The notes under the pieces: generated by a model | Databases searched by the model: none | Told to the model about the DNA's origin: nothing | Seen by the model: the letters and a program-made list of their open reading frames with translations, nothing else | Source: CAZDDI01 sp964504195 | GTDB lineage: Bacteria; Chloroflexota; Anaerolineae; B4-G1; SLSP01 | Reading direction: 5' to 3' | Assembly: GCA_964504195.1 (NCBI GenBank) | Contig: CAZDDI010000049.1 | Location: 1 to 34,929, forward strand | DNA: 34,929 bases | Position numbers and translations under genes: made by a program | In this document: positions 7,784-15,124 of the stretch, in pieces | How the letters are laid out: every line of letters begins with the position of its first letter | Numbering within the stretch: the stretch's first letter is position 1

Positions 7784-9169
7784 CTAATACGCCGAATTGG
7801 AATGTGAAATCTCCAGCCCGTTGACCTGCATCAGCGCGGGGACGATGATGGCCTGGGGATTGCGCGCGCCGTAGCTCATGGACGTGTTGGCGGCGACTTG
7901 CGCTTGCGACAGCCAGGCTACTTTGTCGCCGAAGAACTCTAGCAGGCTCTGCGTCAGCCGCACGTTGTAAGGCACAACCACAGAGCCGTCTTTCTTGAGC
8001 AGCAGCGCGCCAAAGCGCGAGCTGGCGGTAATCAGCCCCTTGGAAGGGTTGACGATGTTCATGTAGTGCAGGTAAGGGATGTAGAGCACGTCGTTCTCGC
8101 GCGGTTGCGCCACCAGCGCTTCCAGCGTGCTGGCAGCCATGTCGCCACCCTGCATCACGACGCTTTTGTGTGGCACGGTATGCCCGGTGGGTTGCGCCTC
8201 GAACTCATCGGCTTCATCCTGCCACCACACGAAGCCCTTGAAAATGCCCTCCGCCACAATGGAGAACGGTTCACGTACCATGCCCATCATATCACGCTGG
8301 AACGGGAAGGTCTCGCGGCGGGTGGGGTCGTCGGTCAGCGTGACCTTGGGCGAGAAGACCCGCTGCCCCACCTGCTCCTCAGTGAGGAACGAGTACCCAC
8401 GCTTCATCAGGCCGCCGTTGTAGCCGATGTAGCCCATCATTCCTAGCAGCTCGGCGATGGCCGCCGGGCCAAAGACGATGTCGTAGGTCCCCAACGGAAG
8501 CTGCTGCGGCGTATCGTGCTGGTAGTGCTCTACCAGGAACGCCAGCTCGCGCTGCAAGGCGTCGGGGTTCAGATCGCCCACCTGTTGCGCGGATTGCTCG
8601 GCAATCACTTCCCACTTGAGCGCGGTGTGCGAGAGCACGATGGTGATCTGCGCATCCGAAGTCTTGAAATACTGCGTGTGCTCCGAGCGGGTATTGATTT
8701 GCGCAATGACATTCTCACCGCAGGAGAAGATCCCGGAGAGCTGCTGCGCGTCCGTCTCCAGGCCCGCGACCGCCCGGTTGAAGAAGACCAGGCGCTCCTC
8801 ATTGCTGAGCGTCGCCAGCGCGGGATCGTAGGCGCTCTCGTCGCTAAAGGACTCGGTATAGGTCGGCACGGTGGGCTGATAGTTCAAGGGCTGTGCGTGC
8901 TCCACCATCTCGGCGGCGATGTCCACCCCTTGCTGCATTTCCTCAAGCTTATCCAGCGCCGTGATCAGGCTGTAGCTGGCGCGCTGCCGGCCCTTGTACG
9001 CCGTGATCTCCAGACGGATGAGGTGCTCGTTGGTGTTGAGCGAGATGGCCGAGTTGGCAAAACGCATCAGGTAACTATCTTCTTCGTGATAGAGGAATGT
9101 GGCTTCAACACCTTTCGCCAGCGCGTAGGCGCGCAACTCTCGCAGGGTGTGCAAAATTTGATCCTTCAC
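7784..9169 (-). CDS. tldE: TldE/PmbA-type subunit of the TldD/TldE peptidase
   Basis: A 461-residue protein of the TldD/PmbA (U62) family. In the heterodimeric TldD/TldE protease, which degrades unfolded peptides and matures ribosomally made peptides such as microcin B17 (family knowledge), TldE lacks the zinc site; no HExxxH is seen here. Family traits are the N-terminal YLMRFANSAISLNTNE segment, a central RSEHTQYFKTSDA stretch and a C-terminal half rich in beta strands. The start is GTG at 9169, preceded by GGAGAG inside the end of tldD; only 2 nt separate the tldD stop from this start, so translation is coupled. A terminator follows. Confidence 0.88.
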   Translation of the reverse strand: MKDQILHTLRELRAYALAKGVEATFLYHEEDSYLMRFANSAISLNTNEHLIRLEITAYKGRQRASYSLITALDKLEEMQQGVDIAAEMVEHAQPLNYQPTVPTYTESFSDESAYDPALATLSNEERLVFFNRAVAGLETDAQQLSGIFSCGENVIAQINTRSEHTQYFKTSDAQITIVLSHTALKWEVIAEQSAQQVGDLNPDALQRELAFLVEHYQHDTPQQLPLGTYDIVFGPAAIAELLGMMGYIGYNGGLMKRGYSFLTEEQVGQRVFSPKVTLTDDPTRRETFPFQRDMMGMVREPFSIVAEGIFKGFVWWQDEADEFEAQPTGHTVPHKSVVMQGGDMAASTLEALVAQPRENDVLYIPYLHYMNIVNPSKGLITASSRFGALLLKKDGSVVVPYNVRLTQSLLEFFGDKVAWLSQAQVAANTSMSYGARNPQAIIVPALMQVNGLEISHSNSAY

Positions 9170-9171
9170 GG

Positions 9172-10626
9172 CTACTCTCCTATTTTCACATTGTCGAAGC
9201 GGCAGACCGGCACGCCATGGCCCAGCTGCATGATTTGATTGGGCTGACCCTTACCACAGTTCGGCGTGTATTGGACTTCCCAGGTAGACTCATCGCCCAC
9301 TGCCGATAGGGAATTGTAGAACGGCACGGTCTCACCCTGATACGTCGCATTCTTGACCACATGCTTGACCTGTCCATCCTCCACTAGCCAGCCGATATCG
9401 GTGGCGAAGTGGAACTGCTCGCGGTTCGAGCCGATAGACCAGCTCTTGTCGCCATCCAGGATGATGCCGCGCTCGGTGTTGCGGACGATGTCATCCAGCG
9501 TGCCATCGTCGCCGGGGTCAATGTTGATATTGGTCATGCGCTCGATGGGGACGCGATAGAAGGCCGTCGCGCGGTTCGCCCCACCGCTGCCGTCGAAGAT
9601 GCGCTTGCCGGCGCGGGCATTGGCCTCTTCGACCATCTGCCGCCCCGTGATCGCACCCACCAGCAAGCCCTTATCAATCAGCAGGTTGTTCTGGGCGGGG
9701 ATGCCATCATCATCATAGCCGAAGCTGCCGGGGCTGTTGGGAATGGTGGCATCGGCGCGGGCCGTGAGCTTCTCCGAGCCATAGCGCAACGTGCCGAAAT
9801 CGCTCAGACGGACGAACGACCCGCCCGCGTAGGCCAGCTCGTAGCCCAGGATGCGATCCAGCTCCAGCGCGTGCCCGATGGTCTCATGCGTCTGCAAGAA
9901 CATGATGCCGGGCAGTAGAATGACCGAGCGCACGTCCTTGGGGCAGGGATCAGCCACCAGCACCTCGTTCATCTCCCGCACGATGCGCTCGGCGTTGGCG
10001 TTGAAAACTTCCATATCGAGCGTCTCCCAACCGCGCGTGCCGCCCATGCGCGCCGGGTTGAACTTGCGCGAGTGCATTTCACCCTGCGCGTCCAGGCCCG
10101 TCACTTCAATCGTCGGGAAGACCTCGGTAATGATTTTCTCGATCTCGCTGCCCTCCGAATCCAGGAAGACAATCTGCTTGCGCATAAAGGTCAATGCGCA
10201 AACGCGCTGAAAGACGCCCGGCTGATTGAGCTTCGCATCCATCGCCTGCATAAAAGCGACCTTTTCGGCCAGCGGTACAGTAAACGGATTAATCTCATTA
10301 GGGCTTGCGAAGGTCGCCTGAATGGCGTCCTTTTCCGCCAGGCGGATGGGGAAGGTGACGCGCTCGGCGGCGATGCGGGCGTTATCCAGGGCCTTATCGA
10401 ACAGCGCGGTGAGGTTGCTGGTGTCCGAAGCCGCCGAGAAGCCCCACGCGCCCTTGTAAAGCACGCGGACGCCCACACCGCTCTCGCGAGCGGCGGAGGC
10501 TTCCTTGAGGTTGCCGTTCCACATCAGCAGGTCGTTAGTTTCCTCGACGGGGTACCAACGCGCATCCACATAATGCGCGCCAGCAGCCCGAAGGCGAGCG
10601 ATATGCTCTTGTAACTGTTTTCGCAT
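9172..10626 (-). CDS. tldD: Zinc metalloprotease TldD
   Basis: A 484-residue catalytic subunit of the TldD/TldE protease. The zinc-binding helix is HETIGH (247-252), followed by ALELDRILGYE, the family signature. A C-terminal CGKGQP motif, typical of TldD, is present near residue 457. No signal peptide; it acts in the cytoplasm. The ATG at 10626 has AAGGAG 6 nt upstream. It is first of a two-gene operon with tldE. The upstream 85 nt hold the element shared with the S9 peptidase gene. Related peptide-modifying systems also use this pair, but no precursor peptide gene was found here. Confidence 0.93.
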   Translation of the reverse strand: MRKQLQEHIARLRAAGAHYVDARWYPVEETNDLLMWNGNLKEASAARESGVGVRVLYKGAWGFSAASDTSNLTALFDKALDNARIAAERVTFPIRLAEKDAIQATFASPNEINPFTVPLAEKVAFMQAMDAKLNQPGVFQRVCALTFMRKQIVFLDSEGSEIEKIITEVFPTIEVTGLDAQGEMHSRKFNPARMGGTRGWETLDMEVFNANAERIVREMNEVLVADPCPKDVRSVILLPGIMFLQTHETIGHALELDRILGYELAYAGGSFVRLSDFGTLRYGSEKLTARADATIPNSPGSFGYDDDGIPAQNNLLIDKGLLVGAITGRQMVEEANARAGKRIFDGSGGANRATAFYRVPIERMTNINIDPGDDGTLDDIVRNTERGIILDGDKSWSIGSNREQFHFATDIGWLVEDGQVKHVVKNATYQGETVPFYNSLSAVGDESTWEVQYTPNCGKGQPNQIMQLGHGVPVCRFDNVKIGE

Positions 10627-10678
10627 CAGAGTCTCCTTTTTTACAGAGTGTTTAGAGATAGCAGAAGATTATTAGTAT

Positions 10679-10716
10679 CCCTAATTATCGCACATTTTGC
10701 GATTTTGAAAATCACC
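10679..10716 (-). promoter_or_regulatory. Promoter-like element of tldD, shared with the S9 gene
   Basis: This is the second copy of the 38-nt element (33/38 matches with 7698-7661). It begins at the stop codon of the upstream secreted-protein gene and contains CAAAATCGCAAA, TGTGC and a GATAAT -10-like box (10689-10684). Transcription from it would give a leader of about 50 nt. Confidence 0.5.
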
Positions 10717-12850
10717 GTAATACCAGCGGCAGGTAGATTTGGCGGGGGTTGACCAGCAGCACAGCACCCGCAGTATCATCCACCTGGAACAACGCCGCCG
10801 CGCTGGTCAACAGCGAGCCGGAGGCCGCTGTAACGGTAACGGCATAGCGCAACAGCACCGGCTCTCCTGCTGCGGGCGTTCCCTGCCAGGTAATCAGGTT
10901 AGGCGCGACAAAGACCAGCGCGGGGCTGAGCAGCGCTTTGAGCGTGACGCTCAGCGGCAACGTATCTAGCACGGCCACGGGCTGCCCGTTGCCTGTCACC
11001 CGCAAGGTGTACGTCACCACATCCCCCGGCTGCGGCGCGAGTGGCGCGGCCTGCTTGGAAACCATCACAGCCCCACTCGGCTGCGCGCCACCTCCGCGCA
11101 ACACCAGCGGCAGATACAGCGCGCGCGCATCCACGATGAGCGTGTGTGTGGTCGCCGCGAGCTGGCGCAAGATGCGCACCTCGTTGTGGAGGATGGCAGG
11201 CGTCTCCTGCGTCACCGTCACAGCGTAGCGCAACGTGACCACCTCACCCAGGCCCGGCTGCCCACTCCACGTCAACCGCTGGGGTGGGATGAAGTCTAGC
11301 CCGGCGCTTAGCGCAAACGGCGCGCTCAGGCCCTCCGGCAGCATATCCACGAGCGTCAGCGGTGCGCCGTTCCCCTGCACTTGCAGCGTGTACATCACTA
11401 CATCGCCAAATGCGGCCAATGAAGGCTGCACCGTCTTATCTACTGCCGCGTAAGGATCGCCCCAGCGCACTTCCAGCGTGGGACGGGCCTGCCGGTTGAA
11501 TTCCTCTTCGTGGGACGACCAGAAATATTTCCCGCTATGATAGGCCGCGTCTGACTCATAGAAGACCAGATCCAACGGCTGCCCGGTGGCGTAAGCCTCG
11601 GCGGCTGCGGCACTCACATCCCATGTCCACGGTTTGCCGGGTTGTCCCAGGTAGACAGTCGTGGGATCTACCCACGTCGCACCGGCGAAGCGCCCGGCTG
11701 GCGGGGCGTTGTTCCAGGTGAGCGAGGCCTCGTTCCAGTCACCAGCCACAGTATATGCCTGGATGAGCGAGCGTTGCGCGGGCGGCGGCCAGCCCGCGCC
11801 CGCGCCGCCAAACTGGTGCAGTGTGACCGTCGCGCCCAGAATGACCCGGTGCGGCGGAATCTGGTCAAGCGGAAAGCGGACGTAATACTTGGAGAAGCAC
11901 GGCCAATCGGAAATATCGCTCTGGTTTTGGATATTGAAACGATTGAGCTGGCCGTAGTAGCGATAGTTGCGCTCGCCCCATGTGCTCCAGAACGTGCTCC
12001 AGTCTCCAGGCCGCCCGCAAGTGGCAAATCCACCCACCGGCGCATCCGGCACAGTCGCGCCGTTCAATCCCTGGCGGATCAGCGTGCGGGATTCCGTGAG
12101 CGCGGGCGGAGGTGTGTAGGGCGCTGGCAAGCCGAAAGTCAGCGCGCCCCAGCTCTGCGGCTGAGCAGGCTGCAACGTTGCCGGCCAGGTCTGTGTGGAG
12201 AGGGGCGTCCCGGCAGCATCGTCGCGGTCGTGAACTGCAAGCGCCAATCCCCAGGTAGCCCCATGTGGCGGCCCGCTCAGTCCCAGGCTACTGAAGGGGA
12301 TATTGTAGGTCATCGTCCAGCCACGATCATCAGTGTTATTGTTGGGCTGGTTGCCGCGCCAGCCAGAAGTCGCGGTGAACGTGAATGGCGTCAGTGTCCA
12401 GCCGCCCCCATCACCGCGATAGCTGGCCTGATAGTTGGCGCGCGGTTCCCAGTAATTCAGTTGCGCATCGAAGCGATACGCCTGAGTTGTGGGCGTTGCG
12501 CCCTGCGGCCCGCCCAGGTAAAGGTAGAGCGATACCGCATCCCAGGCCGTAAGATTGGCGGGGGAGGGGTTGGTATCGTACCACAGCCGCCGATCAATCA
12601 CCGCCAGGTTGATATACAGCCCAGTCGTGGAGTAGCCAATCCGCACATCGGCGTAGTTCTCCGTAGGCGTGATACGCCCGAACCAGAAGATCGCCGTCTC
12701 GGAATAACGCACGCCGTTGGGAAAGTACGGCGCGTGGACTTGCCAAAGCGGCGAAGTAACGATTGCCTGGGCCGGTTGCGGCCCAGGCACAATCAGCCCA
12801 CTCACAATAATGAGCAGTAGCCACAGTTTAGAGTTCCATACAATTTTCAT
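10712..12850 (-). CDS. Secreted DUF11 repeat protein with CBM9-like and DNRLRE-like domains
   Basis: A 712-residue exported protein. A signal peptide covers residues 1-29 (MKIVWNSKLWLLLIIVSGL, ending AQA). The order is then a beta-rich carbohydrate-binding-like region (about 40-240, with DVRIGYSTTGLYINLAVID and AVSLYLYLGG), a DNRLRE-type region (about 265-460, with SLIQAYTVAGDWNEASLTWN), and two DUF11-like repeats (about 462-585 and 590-712), each containing GDVVxYTL, LPL/LPE and LRYAVTVT. Each DUF11 repeat ends in YLPLVLR (579-585 and 706-712), the last at the extreme C-terminus. It is probably a cell-surface structural or binding protein. The start is fixed by AGGAGG; the ORF upstream of it is leader module B. 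Exact ligand unknown. Confidence 0.8.
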   Translation of the reverse strand: MKIVWNSKLWLLLIIVSGLIVPGPQPAQAIVTSPLWQVHAPYFPNGVRYSETAIFWFGRITPTENYADVRIGYSTTGLYINLAVIDRRLWYDTNPSPANLTAWDAVSLYLYLGGPQGATPTTQAYRFDAQLNYWEPRANYQASYRGDGGGWTLTPFTFTATSGWRGNQPNNNTDDRGWTMTYNIPFSSLGLSGPPHGATWGLALAVHDRDDAAGTPLSTQTWPATLQPAQPQSWGALTFGLPAPYTPPPALTESRTLIRQGLNGATVPDAPVGGFATCGRPGDWSTFWSTWGERNYRYYGQLNRFNIQNQSDISDWPCFSKYYVRFPLDQIPPHRVILGATVTLHQFGGAGAGWPPPAQRSLIQAYTVAGDWNEASLTWNNAPPAGRFAGATWVDPTTVYLGQPGKPWTWDVSAAAAEAYATGQPLDLVFYESDAAYHSGKYFWSSHEEEFNRQARPTLEVRWGDPYAAVDKTVQPSLAAFGDVVMYTLQVQGNGAPLTLVDMLPEGLSAPFALSAGLDFIPPQRLTWSGQPGLGEVVTLRYAVTVTQETPAILHNEVRILRQLAATTHTLIVDARALYLPLVLRGGGAQPSGAVMVSKQAAPLAPQPGDVVTYTLRVTGNGQPVAVLDTLPLSVTLKALLSPALVFVAPNLITWQGTPAAGEPVLLRYAVTVTAASGSLLTSAAALFQVDDTAGAVLLVNPRQIYLPLVLR

Positions 12851-12951
12851 TATAACCTCCTCCTGAAAATCGCAAATCAAAATAAGCTACGCGGAGCGTC
12901 TGCTCCGCGTAGCTGCGAAAGGCCCATCTATGCGCTGACAGTTCGCGCTAC
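12851..12951 (-). promoter_or_regulatory. 5' leader module, copy B (hairpin + heptads + SD)
   Basis: Minus-strand order: GTAGCGCGAACTGTCAGC block from 12951, TTCGCA, a perfect 12-bp hairpin GCTACGCGGAGC-agac-GCTCCGCGTAGC (12913-12886), TTTTGATTTGCGATTTTCAG, AGGAGG. It aligns with copy A at 3330-3441 over nearly its full length, including the agac loop and the TTTTCAG directly before the Shine-Dalgarno. Confidence 0.6.
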
Positions 12952-13015
12952 ATTTTTATCCTACCATTAGTGAACCCTCGGTTAATGAGAAATCCTTGAA
13001 AAATAGTGATACTTC

Positions 13016-13098
13016 TCAGACCTGTCAGGTTTTGACAGGTCTCTCTGGTAAATCACCGGTTAATCAGACCTGTCAGGTTTTTGAAACCTGACAGGTCT
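13016..13098. repeat. Paired AGACCTGTCAGGTTT palindromes
   Basis: AGACCTGTCAGGTTT (13066-13080), a 3-nt loop and its exact complement (13084-13098) form a 15-bp hairpin. A shorter version of the same palindrome lies just before it (about 13017-13042). Both fall within the presumed long leader of the secreted-protein gene. One arm recurs with one change at 34643-34657. A dispersed palindromic repeat is likelier than a terminator, as no clean T-run follows on either strand. Confidence 0.65.
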
Positions 13099-13145
13099 CT
13101 CTCTTGAAAAAATAATGGCTATATAAATAATCTTTATCTTATTAA

Positions 13146-13174
13146 ATTATACCACAGAAAAGAGGTATTCTCAA
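13146..13174 (-). promoter_or_regulatory. Strong sigma-70-type promoter pointing to the secreted-protein gene
   Basis: On the minus strand TTGAGA (13174-13169), a 17-nt spacer and TATAAT (13151-13146) are seen, with TGG before the -10 giving an extended -10. Transcription would start near 13139 and give a leader of about 290 nt carrying the paired palindromes and leader module B. It lies between the IS110 region and the gene, so it might also belong to the element's edge. Confidence 0.65.
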
Positions 13175-13225
13175 GCGTCTTCTCAACTTGTCAAGTGACC
13201 GCTTCACAGGCGCACAGTCACGAGC

Positions 13226-13515
13226 CAGCCTGCTAACAGGCTGACTTGCTAAGTTTATACTCTGTCACAACCGCGTGTGCGTTAGGACACCGGCGTCAAC
13301 CGGGCCACCCGTGGCCGCCCAGACTGCCGCGCATCCATCCTGATAGACGTAATTGCGCGCCCGAGGCGCTACGTCTGACTGCGGACCCGTTCGCGGCGGG
13401 CGGCCGGACTACATCAGGCTTAAAGTACGACGCTGCTCGTCAAGGGGACTGGCGAACCGTCCCGGGTGCGGGACTACCAGAGCATCCGGCTACGCGCCCA
13501 CGCGGGAGTGGCGGA
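13226..13515 (-). ncRNA. Candidate IS110-family bridge RNA region
   Basis: About 290 nt behind the transposase stop are GC-rich, contain no plausible gene and hold a series of hairpins: GTCCC/GGGAC (13459-13474), a two-step hairpin with outer AGACGTA/TACGTCT (13345-13376) and inner GCGCC/GGCGC, GGCCAC/GTGGCC (13303-13316), and CAGCCTG/CAGGCTG (13226-13243). IS110-family recombinases are guided by a bridge RNA encoded in a non-coding end; in IS1111-type elements it lies downstream of the transposase. The position and structure fit, but the target and donor loops cannot be assigned from one copy. The ends of the RNA are guesses. Confidence 0.4.
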
Positions 13516-13520
13516 GTGGA

Positions 13521-14897
13521 TTAGGGGCTCGCGTGCGGGCGGCGGCGCTTGCGGGCTGGTGCGGCGGCGGCACGTTGCGCAAAGGCTTCCGTTTCCGCCG
13601 CTGGGCCGGGCCGGTAAGCGCGGCGTTCCTGCAACAGCGTGAAGCAGAGCCGATTGGCTTTGTGCGCGGCATGGATGACGGCCCGCGCAAAGGAGAGGCC
13701 GCGCTCCCGGGCCGTCAGCAAGGTCAAGCCAATCGGCGGACAGTGTTGGCCGGTATGCAGGCCGATGAGAAAGAGCGTGTCACGGAAAGTGGGCGAACCG
13801 CGTTTGGTGATGCTGCCCAACCGGCGGCGGTCGCCGGAATCATCCACCACCAGATCGAAGCCCGCGAAGGCCCAGACGTGCCCGGCGGAGGGAAAGCGCG
13901 TGATGCTGCCCACGGCGGTGAGATAGCGGGCGGCGAGGAGTGGGCTGACGCCCGGGATGGTATCCAAAAAGGCCGCGTCGGTCTGAGCCGCTAGATCCGT
14001 AATCGCCGTTTCCGTCTCGCTAAGCCGCGTGCGGAGCGCGTCATAGGCCTGGTAATCAGCCTGTAAGCGCGCGGCGAGCAGTTCCGCTAAGTCCGGCGGG
14101 GGTAACGGGGCCTGGCGGAGCAGCTGCAAAATGCGTTCGGCGGTCCGCGGGCCGCCCCGTCCCACATGCTGGCGCAGGAAGGCGATGAGTTGCGCGGGAC
14201 TCCAGGCCAACACCGTGTAGGGATTGGGGGCGTGCAAGAAGAGGGCGGCCACGCGCTCCCGGTCGAGCCCGTGCGTGGCGACCAACGGCGTGGGTGGGGG
14301 CAGGTCGGGATGGGCTTGCTGGAATTTGGCGACATCCACCAGCGCGCCGGGCCACAAGCGATCAATCTGCGGGTGGAGTTGGCGACCCAGGTGGCGGAGG
14401 TGCTGCTGTTGTTGTTCCCACATGCGCACCAACTGCTGCAAGTGGGCGGTGATGGGATCAGGGAAGTAGGCGGGATAGCCCAACCCATCTGCCAAACAGG
14501 CGGCAATCGCGTGGACAGCCAGGGGATCTGTGCTGCGGGGGCGGATGGACTGCTGTTCGCGGCGGCGTTTGCTGAGCAAGGGATTCAGCCAGTGATAGGT
14601 GACGGGACAGGCGAGGGCGGCGGGCGGGGTCAAATACGCAGCGCGGATCTGCCAGGCCCACGGCTCGTGATACACCCCGGTCGGCTCGTTGCCGATAAGG
14701 GCCTGGCGAAAGCGGCCGCTGGCGAGCAACGGATCCACCACCGCACGGAACTCGGCAAAGCCGGGGAGATGGCTGCGGAGCTCGCGCGGGGCGACGATTT
14801 CCGTCAGCTGCCCATCGTAACAGCCCAGGCAATGGACATTCTTGCCGATGTCCAACGCCACAATCAAGGTGTCTGCGGTACGGTACGTTTCGTGCAT
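13521..14897 (-). CDS. IS110-family transposase (DEDD recombinase)
   Basis: A 458-residue transposase. The N-terminal RuvC-like domain starts with LIVALDIGKNVHCLG (first Asp) and has IGNEPTGVYHEPW (Glu). The third and fourth acidic residues normally lie in a TDPxDAHAIA-like motif; here it reads TDPLAVHAIA, so the third Asp is kept and the fourth is Ala. The C-terminal Transposase_20 domain shows TIPGVSPLLAARYLTAVGS and AGFDLVVDDSGDRRR, keeping the Ser of the SG motif that acts as nucleophile in this family. The start at 14897 is 8 nt after AAGGAG; the in-frame ATG at 14906 would overlap that site. The frame is otherwise intact, so inactivity is not proven. Confidence 0.9.
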   Translation of the reverse strand: MHETYRTADTLIVALDIGKNVHCLGCYDGQLTEIVAPRELRSHLPGFAEFRAVVDPLLASGRFRQALIGNEPTGVYHEPWAWQIRAAYLTPPAALACPVTYHWLNPLLSKRRREQQSIRPRSTDPLAVHAIAACLADGLGYPAYFPDPITAHLQQLVRMWEQQQQHLRHLGRQLHPQIDRLWPGALVDVAKFQQAHPDLPPPTPLVATHGLDRERVAALFLHAPNPYTVLAWSPAQLIAFLRQHVGRGGPRTAERILQLLRQAPLPPPDLAELLAARLQADYQAYDALRTRLSETETAITDLAAQTDAAFLDTIPGVSPLLAARYLTAVGSITRFPSAGHVWAFAGFDLVVDDSGDRRRLGSITKRGSPTFRDTLFLIGLHTGQHCPPIGLTLLTARERGLSFARAVIHAAHKANRLCFTLLQERRAYRPGPAAETEAFAQRAAAAPARKRRRPHASP

Positions 14898-15035
14898 GAG
14901 TAACACTCCTTTGGGATAGGGATAGGAGGATTATCCTCCAAATGCTACTCATGTTTATATCAGGGGGTAGAGATACGAGAGAAGACAAATTATTTTGAGG
15001 ACCATTTTTGTAACTACTCAGGCTCAAACTATATT
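14898..15035. other. Non-coding stretch upstream of the transposase
   Basis: It holds the transposase Shine-Dalgarno and a small GGAGGATTATCCTCC palindrome (about 14926-14940) that could form a hairpin in the leader. The rest is AT-richer with no recognisable gene. It is the alternative place for a bridge RNA if the element is of the IS110 rather than IS1111 type. Confidence 0.4.
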
Positions 15036-15100
15036 TGTCATTGCGCCATTCGCAGACCATAAATCAGATTGCGCCGTTCGGAGACGAACGGCGCAATGAC
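15036..15100. repeat. TGTCATTGCG palindromic MITE-like element, copy 1
   Basis: Outer arms GTCATTGCGCC (15037-15047) and GGCGCAATGAC (15090-15100) enclose a perfect 13-bp hairpin ATTGCGCCGTTCG-GAGA-CGAACGGCGCAAT (15068-15097). Both the ends and the hairpin resemble the element at 19483-19582, and similarity continues about 20 nt outwards (GTAAC and TTTATTTGTCATTG). Confidence 0.65.
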
Positions 15101-15124
15101 TAGGCTAAGTAATTACTTTTCTGG

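Larger units (their letters stand above)
13175..15035 (-). mobile_element. IS110-family insertion sequence (approximate limits)
   Basis: The transposase at 13521-14897 is bracketed by a GC-rich structured stretch downstream and an AT-richer non-coding stretch of about 140 nt upstream. Composition falls sharply to AT-rich near 13160-13200 and changes again at the TGTCATTGCG palindrome at 15036. No terminal inverted repeats or target duplications could be found, as usual in this family, so both limits are uncertain by more than 100 bp. Confidence 0.45.

Noticed and set aside
5680..7824. Plus-strand open frame of 714 codons opposite the S9 peptidase
   Set aside because: It is antisense to a gene with a complete catalytic triad; its product is His/Arg-rich with no recognisable fold.
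9172..10626. TldD/TldE as part of a ribosomally made peptide cluster
   Set aside because: No short precursor gene or modification enzyme is seen nearby; a general peptidase role is simpler.
11642..12820. Plus-strand open frame of 392 codons opposite the DUF11 gene
   Set aside because: Antisense shadow, Arg-rich, no motif and no Shine-Dalgarno context.
13498..13535. GCGGGAGTGGCGGAGTGG resembles the 5' part of a tRNA-Ser or tRNA-Leu
   Set aside because: No matching acceptor, anticodon or T arm follows; the stretch runs straight into the transposase coding end.
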